Positions 38,919-47,336 of a stretch of 64,000 nucleotides of DNA are shown one piece after another. The translations under genes were made by a program, and so were the position numbers. Origin of the DNA: Burkholderia oklahomensis C6786 (lineage in GTDB: Bacteria > Pseudomonadota > Gammaproteobacteria > Burkholderiales > Burkholderiaceae); NCBI RefSeq assembly GCF_000959365.1, contig NZ_CP009555.1, forward strand, positions 2,728,001 through 2,792,000. Reading direction: 5' to 3'. Each line of letters begins with the position of its first letter. Positions within the stretch are counted from its first letter, which is position 1. Below the pieces are notes generated by a model, which did not search any database, was not told where the DNA came from, and worked only from the letters and a program-made list of their open reading frames with translations.

Positions 38919-39302
38919 ATGAAACGTTCGACGCGATGGATGAGCCTCGTCTGGCTGGCGCTGGTACTCAACGTACTGTCGCCCGTCATCGGCTACGCGC
39001 GCGCGGCCGCGAACGCGTCCGACGCGCCGTTCGCGCTCGAATTGTGCAGCGCAGCGGGCGCGAGGCGCATCGTTGTCGATGGCGGGACACGCCAGGATGG
39101 CGGCTCGCTCGCGCACGTCGCGCATTGCGTCTACTGTCCCGGCTTCGCCGCCAACGTCGCGCTCGGCTCGAGCGCGCCCGCGTTGCCCGGCTTCGTCCGC
39201 GCATTCGTCCATGCGAGCCGCGTCGAGCGGCCCGCCGTCTTCTTCCGCCGCGGCGTGCGCATCGCGCAGCCGCGCGCCCCGCCTGAAACCGTACCGGTCT
39301 GA
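38919..39302 (+). CDS. DUF2946 family protein, probable copper-responsive upstream ORF product
   Basis: A 127-residue secreted protein with a hydrophobic N-terminal segment (WMSLVWLALVLNVLSPVIGY) and the DUF2946 centre: HVAHCVYCPGF, a CxxC with nearby His. In Bordetella pertussis the DUF2946 product CruR is encoded upstream of the TonB-receptor gene bfrG, and translation of that upstream ORF senses copper and lowers expression of the downstream genes. The same order is seen here, with a 148-bp spacer before the receptor. Whether the protein also has its own job is unknown. MKRSTRW begins the signal segment. Confidence 0.85.
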   Translation: MKRSTRWMSLVWLALVLNVLSPVIGYARAAANASDAPFALELCSAAGARRIVVDGGTRQDGGSLAHVAHCVYCPGFAANVALGSSAPALPGFVRAFVHASRVERPAVFFRRGVRIAQPRAPPETVPV

Positions 39303-39450
39303 TCCCAGCAGTTCGCTCGCGCGTCGCCACGCGTGAGCGCCGTCGCACGCGCGACGCCCGGCGCCATGCCCGCTCTTCAGCGAAGACCGGCATGGTGCGC
39401 ATTCGCGTGCGCGGCGATTCGCCGACCACGTTTTCAGGATTTGCTTCTCC
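39303..39450 (+). promoter_or_regulatory. Structured spacer between DUF2946 gene and TonB receptor
   Basis: A GC-rich spacer containing CCATGCC (39364-39370) paired with GGCATGG (39389-39395) and several GCGCG-type repeats. The receptor ribosome site (CAGGA) is weak. This fits post-transcriptional coupling to translation of the upstream ORF; that is inference from the Bordetella CruR model. Confidence 0.45.
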
Positions 39451-41796
39451 ATGTCCAATGCTCTTGCCGCGCGCGTCGCGCGCAGGCGGCTCGCGGCCGC
39501 CTGCCTCGCGTCATTCGCCTGGCCCGTCGCCCATGCGGCGTCGACGGCCGCCGCGCCTACCGATTCAACGTCCGCCGCCGCCGCCGCCGCCGCGACGACC
39601 GCATCCGGGAAAACCTTGGATGTCGTCACCGTCACCGCGCAGCGCCCCGCATTCGCGCCCGAAACGCCGGGCGTCGTCGAGGCGCTCACCCGCGACCAGA
39701 TCGACTCGCACGTCAACGTGACGACCGAAGACGCGCTCAAGTACGCACCGAACCTGATGGTGCGCCGGCGCTACATCGGCGACCGCAATTCCGTGTTCGC
39801 CGGCCGCGACTTCAACGAACTGCAGAGCGCGCGCGGGCTCGTCTACGCGGACGGCCTCCTGCTGTCCAATCTGCTCGGCTCGAGCTATTCGTATCCGCCG
39901 CGCTGGTCGCTGATCCAGCCCGACGACATCGCGCGCGTCGACGTGCTGTACGGCCCGTTCTCCGCGCTCTATCCGGGCAACGCGATCGGCTCGACCGTGC
40001 AGATCACGACGCGCAAGCCGGAGCGGCTCGACGCGTCGGTGTCGACGCAGTTCTTCACGCAGCGCTACCGCGACGGCTACGGTTTCGCCGACAGCTTCGG
40101 CGGCAACCATCAAACCGCGCGGATCGCCGACCGGATCGGGCGCTTCTGGTACGCGCTGTCGCTCGACCGGCTCGAAAACGACGGCCAGCCGATGCAGTAC
40201 GCGAGCCCGAACGGCGCGTACGACCCGAGGCTCGGCGCGCCGGTACCGGTGCCGGTGACGGGCGCGGTCTCCGACGTCGGCCCGAACGGCCGGCCGCGGA
40301 CGATCGTCGGCGCGCAGACGATCGAGCGCACCGAGCAGCTCAACGAGACGCTGCGCTTCGGCTATGCGTTCACCGATCATATCGACGCGACGGTCACGCT
40401 GGGACATTGGGAGAATCACTACCGTCAGCATGGCGACACGTTCCTGCGCGACGCGGCCGGCAACCCGGTGTACGGCGGAAACGTGTCGTTCGGCGGGCGC
40501 AGCTACACGGTGTCGCCGGCCGCGTTCGCGCCGCAGAGCGGCGATCAGGAGAACTGGCTGTACGGGCTCGGGCTCGACGCGCGGCTTGCGTCCGGCTGGA
40601 AGCTGTCGGCGACCGCGTCCGCGTATGACGTGTCGCGTGACGTGTTGCGGATGGCGTCGAGCGCGCCGCCCGCCGCGTGGGACGGCGGCGCGGGCACGGT
40701 ATTCCGCGGCGACGGCACCGGCTGGCGTACCTTCGATCTGCGCGCGGAATCGCCCGACGTGCGCGGACACCGCTTCTCGTTCGGCTATCACTTCGACACT
40801 TATTTCCTGCGCAACGCGACCTACAACACCTCGAACTGGTTGAACGCGGTGCCGACGACGCTCGCGAACGGCTACCGCGGCAACACGCGCACGCAGGCGC
40901 TGTACGCGCAGGACGCGTGGCGCTTCGCGCCCGGCTGGCTCGCGACGCTCGGCCTGCGCTACGAGCGGTGGGACGCATACGGCGGCGAGCTCGGCAACGC
41001 GAACGCGACGCTTGGCTACGCGGATCGCGGCGCGACTGCGCTGTCGCCGAAGCTCGCGCTCGAATGGCAGCCCGCGGACGCATGGCGCTTCCGGTTGTCG
41101 TTCGCGACGGGCACGCGCTTTCCGACCGTCGCCGAGCTGTTCCAGGGAACGATCTCGAACAACGCGATCGTCAACAACAACCCGAACCTGCAGCCGGAAA
41201 AGGCGATCGACTGGGACTTCACCGCCGAGCGCGACGTCGGCTTCGGCGTCGTGCGCGCGAGCGTGTTCCAGAGTGATCTGCGCAACTCGATCTACAGCCA
41301 GACGACGGTCGCCGGCGCTTCGACGTATACGAACATCTCGAACGTCGACCGCGTGCGCGTGCGGGGCGTCGAGCTCGCGTTTTCGGGGCAGGACGTCGGG
41401 ATCAAGGGGCTCGACGTCGACGCGAACGTGTCCGCGACGAATGCGCAGACGCTTGCCGACACGGCGAATCCGAACTATGTCGGCGCGCGCTGGCCGCGGA
41501 TCCCCCGAATGCGAGCGAACCTGCTCGCGTCGTACCGCTTCGACGAGCACTGGATGACGAGCGTCGGCGTTCGCTATTCAGGGCGCCAGTACAACACGCT
41601 CGACAACGGCGATGTGAACCCGAACGTGTACGGCGGCACCAGCTCGTTTACGGTCGTCGATCTGAAGGCGCGCTACCGGTTCGATCGCCACTGGCTCGCG
41701 TCGTTCGGCATCGACAACGTCACCGACCGCCGCTACTACGTGTTCCATCCGTATCCGGGCCGGACGTTCTATGGAGAGTTGAAATGGTCGCTGTGA
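39451..41796 (+). CDS. TonB-dependent outer-membrane receptor, probably copper-related
   Basis: A 781-residue receptor: signal peptide ending VAHA, an Ala-rich linker, a TonB-box-like LDVVTVTAQRP, the plug domain (EALTRDQIDSHVNVTTEDAL, YGPFSALYPGNAIGSTVQIT) and a 22-strand barrel ending FYGELKWSL. Position in an operon with a DUF2946 protein, a CECC protein and a CxxC thioredoxin points to copper or a copper chelate, not iron; this is contextual. No siderophore biosynthesis or Fur-like site was seen nearby. The next gene overlaps its 3' end by 13 bp. Confidence 0.9.
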   Translation: MSNALAARVARRRLAAACLASFAWPVAHAASTAAAPTDSTSAAAAAAATTASGKTLDVVTVTAQRPAFAPETPGVVEALTRDQIDSHVNVTTEDALKYAPNLMVRRRYIGDRNSVFAGRDFNELQSARGLVYADGLLLSNLLGSSYSYPPRWSLIQPDDIARVDVLYGPFSALYPGNAIGSTVQITTRKPERLDASVSTQFFTQRYRDGYGFADSFGGNHQTARIADRIGRFWYALSLDRLENDGQPMQYASPNGAYDPRLGAPVPVPVTGAVSDVGPNGRPRTIVGAQTIERTEQLNETLRFGYAFTDHIDATVTLGHWENHYRQHGDTFLRDAAGNPVYGGNVSFGGRSYTVSPAAFAPQSGDQENWLYGLGLDARLASGWKLSATASAYDVSRDVLRMASSAPPAAWDGGAGTVFRGDGTGWRTFDLRAESPDVRGHRFSFGYHFDTYFLRNATYNTSNWLNAVPTTLANGYRGNTRTQALYAQDAWRFAPGWLATLGLRYERWDAYGGELGNANATLGYADRGATALSPKLALEWQPADAWRFRLSFATGTRFPTVAELFQGTISNNAIVNNNPNLQPEKAIDWDFTAERDVGFGVVRASVFQSDLRNSIYSQTTVAGASTYTNISNVDRVRVRGVELAFSGQDVGIKGLDVDANVSATNAQTLADTANPNYVGARWPRIPRMRANLLASYRFDEHWMTSVGVRYSGRQYNTLDNGDVNPNVYGGTSSFTVVDLKARYRFDRHWLASFGIDNVTDRRYYVFHPYPGRTFYGELKWSL

Positions 41797-43055
41797 AGTG
41801 CTTTCTCTCGGGCGGCGCGCTGCTCGCGTTCGCATGCGGCGCGCTCGCGCAAGATGCGCCGGCGGCGGCGGGCGCGTCGGCGCCGCATGCGGCGCACATG
41901 GCGATGGACTCCATGACGGCGGGTTCGACGCAGAAGGCGCCGCTCGCGACGGGGGCCGCGTTCGACGCGCGTCATCGGCTGTGGGTCGCATGGGTCGAAG
42001 GGCAGCACGTCGTCGTCGTGCATTCGGACGACGCCGGGCGCACGCTGTCCGCGCCCGCGACGGTCAACGCGCTGCCCGAACCGGTCTACACGAGCGCCGA
42101 GAATCGGCCGAAGCTCGCCGCTAGCCCGGACGGACGCGCGATCTACGTCACGTGGTCGATGCCGCTCGACGCGCCGTATACCGGAATGGTGCGCTTCTCG
42201 CGCTCGCTCGACGGCGGCGCGACGTGGTCGGTGCCGATCACCGTGCATCATGACCGGCAGGCGATCACGCATCGTTTCGACATGCTGACGGTCGATCCGC
42301 AAGGCCGAATCTTCGTCGCGTGGATCGACAAGCGCGATCTCGTCGCCGCGCAGCGGGCAGGGCGCTCGTACGACGGCGCGGCGATCTACTACGCGGTGTC
42401 GACCGACGGCGGCGCGACGTTCGAGCCGGAGCGCAAGGTGACGGATCACACGTGCGAATGCTGCCGGATCGCGATGGCGATCGATCCCGACGGCCGCGTG
42501 CAGGCCGCGTGGCGCAACGTGTTTCCGGGGCAGATCCGCGACCACGCGCTCGCGGTGCTGCCTGCATCGGCGGATCGCGCGATCGAGCCCGCGCGCGCGA
42601 CGTTCTCGAACTGGCACGTCGAGGCGTGTCCCGATCACGGGCCCGCGCTCGCGATCACGACGGACGGCGTGCGTCATCTCGCGTGGTTCGGCGTGGTCGA
42701 CGGCAAGGCCGACGTGTTCTATTCGCGGCTCGATGCGAGCGGCGCGCCGCGCGGCAAGCCGTTCGCGTTCGGCGCCGATCCGGCGGCGCCGAACGAGCAG
42801 GCGTCGCACGCGGCGCTCGTCGCGCAGCGCGACACGCTGTGGCTCGCGTGGAAGGCGTTCGACGGCGACGCGATGCGCATCAGGCTGCGGCGTTCCGACG
42901 ACGGCGGCGCGCACTGGAGCGCGCCGCGCACGCTCGCGGAAACGTCGGGCGCGAGCGACAACCCGCAATTGCTGCTCGACCGCGGACGCGTCTATCTGTC
43001 ATGGCGCACGCGCAACGACGGTTATCGTCTGATCGACGTGGAGGAAACGCGATGA
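41784..43055 (+). CDS. Asp-box (sialidase-like beta-propeller) protein with CECC motif
   Basis: A 423-residue exported protein. Signal peptide ends GALA; a Met/His-rich stretch follows (APHAAHMAMDSM), of the sort that binds copper. The body is a beta propeller with Asp-box repeats (SDDAGRTLSAP, SLDGGATWSVP, STDGGATFEP, SDDGGAHWSAP). VTDHTCECCRIAMAID carries a clustered CxCC. Databases label such proteins sialidases from the repeats, but the usual neuraminidase Arg triad is not obvious, and operon context favours a metal or redox role. It overlaps both neighbours (receptor by 13 bp, thioredoxin by 4 bp). Confidence 0.85.
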   Translation: MVAVKCFLSGGALLAFACGALAQDAPAAAGASAPHAAHMAMDSMTAGSTQKAPLATGAAFDARHRLWVAWVEGQHVVVVHSDDAGRTLSAPATVNALPEPVYTSAENRPKLAASPDGRAIYVTWSMPLDAPYTGMVRFSRSLDGGATWSVPITVHHDRQAITHRFDMLTVDPQGRIFVAWIDKRDLVAAQRAGRSYDGAAIYYAVSTDGGATFEPERKVTDHTCECCRIAMAIDPDGRVQAAWRNVFPGQIRDHALAVLPASADRAIEPARATFSNWHVEACPDHGPALAITTDGVRHLAWFGVVDGKADVFYSRLDASGAPRGKPFAFGADPAAPNEQASHAALVAQRDTLWLAWKAFDGDAMRIRLRRSDDGGAHWSAPRTLAETSGASDNPQLLLDRGRVYLSWRTRNDGYRLIDVEETR

Positions 43056-43531
43056 AGCGCATCGTCTTCACGTTCGCGGCGCTCGTCGTCGCGGCGTCGA
43101 GCGCCGCGGCCGAGCTGCAGCCGCTGCGCGCGGCGGATGTCGCGTCGCTCTATGCGAGCGGGCGCGGCGCGCCGCTCGTCGTCGAAATCTGGTCGCTCGA
43201 CTGCGGCTATTGCCGCGAGAACGCCGCGCATCTCGTCGAATGGCAGCGGCGACATCCGCAGGTGCGGGTCGCGCTCGTCGCGCTCGATTCGCTCGACGAG
43301 CATGCGCGGCAGCTCGCCGACGCGCTCGCGCAGATGAAGCTGCCCGGGAGCGTCGCGCAATACGCGAACGACGAACCGATGCCGGAGCGGCTGCGCGCGG
43401 CGCTCGATCCGGGCTGGCGCGGCGAGTTGCCGCGCACGGTGTGGATCGGTGCGGACGGCGCACGGCGCGCGAAGAGCGGGCTGCTCGCGCCGGGTGTGCT
43501 CGATACGTGGCTGCAACGTCGGGATAACTGA
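43052..43531 (+). CDS. Thioredoxin-fold protein with CGYC motif, exported
   Basis: A 159-residue TlpA/thioredoxin-like protein with signal peptide (FTFAALVVAASSAAA) and active site WSLDCGYCRENA. A cis-Pro candidate lies in GELPRTVWIGADG. It probably reduces disulphides or delivers copper in the periplasm, acting on the CECC protein encoded just upstream with an ATGA overlap. Last gene of the copper-type operon. Confidence 0.88.
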   Translation: MKRIVFTFAALVVAASSAAAELQPLRAADVASLYASGRGAPLVVEIWSLDCGYCRENAAHLVEWQRRHPQVRVALVALDSLDEHARQLADALAQMKLPGSVAQYANDEPMPERLRAALDPGWRGELPRTVWIGADGARRAKSGLLAPGVLDTWLQRRDN

Positions 43532-43772
43532 CGATCGGCGTGCGGAAAGCGATGTCGTCGGCACGCCGGAATCGCTTCGGCTTGCCGACGGCTTGCGCGG
43601 CGGCGCGTCGCGTCTTGCGCGTGAATGCGCGATCGCGTGCGAAGGTCTTTCGAGCAAGGGGGCGATCGGAAGATCGGTGCCCATGGACGAAGAAGACGCG
43701 GCGCGGCCGCGGAGATGGAGGGGGCGGGGAAAGCGCCCGGCGGCCATGCGGCGCGCCGGGCGATATACAACG

Positions 43773-44024
43773 TCAGGCTCGCTTGAATAGCCGGATCACG
43801 AACAACAGGATGACGGCGCCGATGACGGCGACGATGATCGAGCTGATGAACCCGCCGCCGATGTGAATGCCGAGAATGCCGGCGAGCCAGCCTCCGATGA
43901 CTGCGCCGACGATGCCGACGATGATGTCCACGAGCAGCCCGAAGCCGCCGCCCTTCACGAGCAGGCCGGCAAGCCAGCCGGCGATTGCGCCGATGATGAG
44001 CCACATAATCAAGCCATGAGCCAT
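43773..44024 (-). CDS. GlsB/YeaQ/YmgE family membrane protein
   Basis: An 83-residue, three-helix inner-membrane protein (transglycosylase-associated family) linked to stress responses. The Gly-rich repeated helices are typical: IMWLIIGAIAGWLAGLLVKG, LVDIIVGIVGAVIGGWLAGI and IIVAVIGAVILLFVIRLFKR. GGAGAGG precedes the ATG. Monocistronic. Confidence 0.92.
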   Translation of the reverse strand: MAHGLIMWLIIGAIAGWLAGLLVKGGGFGLLVDIIVGIVGAVIGGWLAGILGIHIGGGFISSIIVAVIGAVILLFVIRLFKRA

Positions 44025-44483
44025 GGTGGTCCTCTCCTTTGTTAACTTCCACGAATGAACCGACGTCGGGCGCTGCCTGTGACGTGACGCGGATCGCACG
44101 TCGATCCCGGAGCGTCGCACACGCAATTTACTGCAATAGACGGGTCAGGATCGTTAAGTAATGTTACGCACCTCGTTCGGATTGACCAAATATTTTTTGC
44201 GAGCCGGATCTCGGTGAGCAAATTGAAATAAAAACGTAATGAAAATCTGCACTCGATTCTTTCGTGTCGGCAAACGATGCGAATGCGGCACCGCAACGAA
44301 CGCCGGATCGTTCGCGATGCGAAAGGAATCGACGATAGGGGGAGACGAACGGGCGCTCTGTGCGGCGCGTTACCGTTCAGGGTGACGAACGAATCGTGCA
44401 TGTCTTCGGTCGGGCGCGCCGGCGCTGCGACGCGCCGATGCCGTCGCGCGGCTCGGCTCCCCGCGTCGAACGGCGCGTGTGGT
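44025..44483. other. 459-bp spacer between GlsB gene and biosynthetic operon
   Basis: No gene is seen. The part near 44150-44260 is AT-rich and should contain the GlsB promoter on the minus strand. It ends where the last gene of the minus-strand biosynthetic operon stops. Confidence 0.4.
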
Positions 44484-45098
44484 TCAATCGGGCGGAAAGG
44501 CGGCGAAAAGCGGCGTGTCCTCGGCCGACGCCGAAAACGCCGTCAGACGCGGATGGGCCGCTTCGTCGACGATTTCCGGCAACACCATCTGCGTGAAGCG
44601 CCACGCGATCGCGACGGTCGCGCCGGTTTGCGCGAGCCGGTTGTCGTGCGCGGCGAATCGGGTCCACGGCAATGACGCTTCGAGCGCGCCGTATGCGGCG
44701 TGCAACTGGCCGCGCACGCGTTCGACCCACGGCTCGTATTGCTTATCGGGCGGTCTCAGTCGGCGCTCATAGACGATCTGCACGGTTTTTTCGCACGCGG
44801 CGAGCGCGAGGCCCGCGAGCTTTGCCGCGAGCGCATGCTCGGCCGCGTCGCGCGGACCGGGCGGCGCGTCGGGGGAAGCGATCGCGCGCGCATAGTCGAG
44901 GATCAGTGTCGAATCCATCAGGATTTCGCCGTCGTCGAGCAACAGCGTCGGGGCCTTGACGACCGGATTGATCGCCCGGAACGCGTCGAACTCGCCGAAG
45001 ACCGACACCGGCGCGTGCTCGAATTCGATCCGAAGCAGGCGCAGGCCGATCGCCGCGCGGCGCACGTACGGCGAGTCAAGCATGCCGATCAATTTCAT
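44484..45098 (-). CDS. Glutathione S-transferase-like protein
   Basis: A 204-residue GST fold protein. The N-terminal thioredoxin-like half is MKLIGMLDSPYVRRAAIGLR with NPVVKAPTLLLDDGEILMDS, the cis-Pro and the gamma-glutamyl-binding (D/E)S. The all-helical half includes the N-capping-type segment WVERVRGQLHAAYGALEASL. Last of ten genes in the minus-strand operon, overlapping the nitroreductase gene by 4 bp (ATGA). It may conjugate or isomerise an intermediate, or give self-protection; the substrate is unknown. Confidence 0.85.
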   Translation of the reverse strand: MKLIGMLDSPYVRRAAIGLRLLRIEFEHAPVSVFGEFDAFRAINPVVKAPTLLLDDGEILMDSTLILDYARAIASPDAPPGPRDAAEHALAAKLAGLALAACEKTVQIVYERRLRPPDKQYEPWVERVRGQLHAAYGALEASLPWTRFAAHDNRLAQTGATVAIAWRFTQMVLPEIVDEAAHPRLTAFSASAEDTPLFAAFPPD

Positions 45099-45994
45099 CG
45101 CGATTTTCCTTGAGCGGGGATGAGACGGGGACGGCGCGGCGCGTGATGTTCGCGCGCGCCGGCTTCGGCCGGGTTCTTCTGCGCGTCGGGCTGCGGCCGG
45201 CGAAGCTCGTCCGCACGCAGAAAGTCGCGATGCACGAGGAACTCGAGCAGTGCGTCCGAATCGCGCCGGCAGCGGTCCGGATCGTATTTCAGCTCGCTCG
45301 AATACCACTGCGCGACCGAACCGATGCCGAGCTGTGCGATGCGCGCGCGGTTCGCGGGCGACGACGTGCAGCGCGCCCACGCAAGCCGGTCGCGTTCCGC
45401 GTAGCTCGCATCGATGTGCGCATCGGTCGGCGTGCGATACGCTTCGTCGTGGACGATCGCATCGAGCGGCAGCCGGTCGCGTTTCGCGGGGGCTTCGTCC
45501 GGATAACCGACGACGAGCGTCGTGATCGGCGCACATGTTTTCGGCAGCGCGAGCGCGGCCGCGATGCCGCGCATCGCGGTCAGTGTCGAACCCATGTAGC
45601 ACACGCCGAGGCCGCGGGCCTCGAAGGCGAGGCACACGTTCTGCGCGACGATCATCGCGTCGCACAGCGCGACGTGATGGCCGAGCAGGTTATTGAAGTT
45701 GTCGCGCGCGCGGCCGCGTGCGAGCCAGCGGCGGGTGCGGTAGCAATCGGCGACGAACGTGACGACGAGCGGCGCCTGCAGAATCATCGGCTGCCGGCCG
45801 TGCAGCTCGTACAGCCGGCGCTTGCGTTCGGGGTCCTGAGTGAGCACGAGCGACACGCTGTTCAGGTTGCCGAACGACGAAGCGCCCGCCACCGCATCCG
45901 CGCACACATCGTCGATCAACGCGCGCGGAATCGCATCGGGCTTGTAGCGGCGAATCGACCGGTGCCGCCGCAGCAGATCGGAGAAGGTCGTCAT
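45095..45994 (-). CDS. Nitroreductase-family flavoprotein
   Basis: A 299-residue FMN-dependent oxidoreductase of the nitroreductase fold. Visible marks: LLRRHRSIRRYKPDAIP at the start (FMN phosphate contact), SSFGNLNSVSLVLTQD, and CLAFEARGLGVCYMGSTL with a C-terminal VVGYPDEAP. Members perform two-electron reductions or, in biosynthesis, dehydrogenations such as azoline oxidation. It overlaps the aminotransferase upstream and the GST downstream by 4 bp each, so the three are translationally coupled. Confidence 0.85.
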   Translation of the reverse strand: MTTFSDLLRRHRSIRRYKPDAIPRALIDDVCADAVAGASSFGNLNSVSLVLTQDPERKRRLYELHGRQPMILQAPLVVTFVADCYRTRRWLARGRARDNFNNLLGHHVALCDAMIVAQNVCLAFEARGLGVCYMGSTLTAMRGIAAALALPKTCAPITTLVVGYPDEAPAKRDRLPLDAIVHDEAYRTPTDAHIDASYAERDRLAWARCTSSPANRARIAQLGIGSVAQWYSSELKYDPDRCRRDSDALLEFLVHRDFLRADELRRPQPDAQKNPAEAGAREHHAPRRPRLIPAQGKSR

Positions 45995-47292
45995 GGCGCC
46001 GTCGCCTCCGCGGGCGCCGCGCATTCGGCGAGGCACGCGTCGAGAATCGCGAGCCCGGCTTCGAGCGCGTCGAATCCGATCGTGAGCGGCGCGAGGAGGC
46101 GCAGCACGTTGCCGTGCGCGCCGCCTGCGAGCAGCAGCAGCCCGCGCTCGCGAGCGAGCGCGATGCAGCGCCGCGTGATGTCCGTCGCCGGCCGATCGCC
46201 GTCCGGGTCGCGCAGCTCGACGCCGATCAGCGCGCCGAGTCCGCGCACGTCGGCGATGAACGCGTGGCGGCGCTGCATCGCGCGTAGCGACGCCTGCATG
46301 ATCTCGCCGATCTGCCGCGCGCGCGCGATGAGCCGCTCGCGCTCGATCACGTCGAGCACCGCGAGTGCGGCGGCGCATGCGAGCGGGTTGCCCGCGTACG
46401 TGCCGCCGAGCCCGCCCGGCGCGACGGCGTCCACGAGATCCGCGCGGCCCGTCACGCCGGCGAGCGGCAGCCCGGCCGCGATCGATTTGCCGAACACGAG
46501 AAGGTCGGGGACGACGCCCATCTGCTCGATCGCGAAGAATGCGCCGGTGCGGCCGATGCCGCTTTGCACTTCGTCGACGATCATCGCGATGCCGTGCCGG
46601 TCGCACAGCTCGCGCACGCGCTCGACGAACGCGACGGGCGCGACCTGCACGCCGCCCTCGCCCTGGACGGGCTCGAAGATCAGCGCGGCGATGTCGTCGG
46701 GCGCGGCGTCCGCCTGGAAAATCTGCTCGATGCTCGCGAGCGCGTCCGCGACGCTCACGCCGTTCAGCGCGTCGGGATAGCGGGCGCGATGGACGCCGCC
46801 CGGCATCGGGCCCATGCCGGCCGAGTACGGGCGGACTTTGCCTGTCAGCGCGAGCGTCGCGAACGTGCGGCCGTGAAACGCGTTCGTGAAGGCGACGACG
46901 CCGGTGCGGCCCGTATGCGCGCGCGCGATCTTCAGCGCGCTCTCGACTGCTTCGGATCCCGTACTGAACAGCGCCGTCTTGCTCGGATGCGTGCCTGGCG
47001 CAAGCGCGTTGATCCGCTCGCACACGGCGATATAGTCCGCGTACGGCAGCGCCGCGAAGCAAGTGTGCGTGAAGCGCGCGAGCTGAGCCTGCAGCGCGGC
47101 GACGACGTGCGGATGACGATGTCCGGTGTTGAGCACCGCAATGCCGCTCGTGAAGTCGATGTACTCGTTGCCGTCGACGTCCCACACGCGCTCGTTGCTC
47201 GCGCGCTCGACGTGGATCGGATGCGCCTGGTGGACGCCGTGCGCGACGGCGCCGGCGCGGCGCCGGCTCCAGGCTTCGTTCGATGAACTCAT
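45991..47292 (-). CDS. Class III PLP aminotransferase (GabT-like)
   Basis: A 433-residue aminotransferase of the 4-aminobutyrate/ornithine group. The fold shows DFTSGIAVLNTGHRHPHVV, the PLP-phosphate loop STGSEAVESALKIAR, IFEPVQGEGG, IVDEVQSGIGRTG and the PLP lysine K269 in LLVFGKSIAAGLPLAGV. Such enzymes use omega-amino donors or make terminal amines or aldehydes. In this cluster it may produce an amine or beta-amino acid building block, or aminate a carrier-bound or released keto product. It is encoded between the halogenase-like and nitroreductase genes. Confidence 0.92.
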   Translation of the reverse strand: MSSSNEAWSRRRAGAVAHGVHQAHPIHVERASNERVWDVDGNEYIDFTSGIAVLNTGHRHPHVVAALQAQLARFTHTCFAALPYADYIAVCERINALAPGTHPSKTALFSTGSEAVESALKIARAHTGRTGVVAFTNAFHGRTFATLALTGKVRPYSAGMGPMPGGVHRARYPDALNGVSVADALASIEQIFQADAAPDDIAALIFEPVQGEGGVQVAPVAFVERVRELCDRHGIAMIVDEVQSGIGRTGAFFAIEQMGVVPDLLVFGKSIAAGLPLAGVTGRADLVDAVAPGGLGGTYAGNPLACAAALAVLDVIERERLIARARQIGEIMQASLRAMQRRHAFIADVRGLGALIGVELRDPDGDRPATDITRRCIALARERGLLLLAGGAHGNVLRLLAPLTIGFDALEAGLAILDACLAECAAPAEATAP

Positions 47293-47336
47293 TGTCTCGG
47301 TCCTCGATGGGCGGGAGAAAAGGGTGCGGGCCGCGT

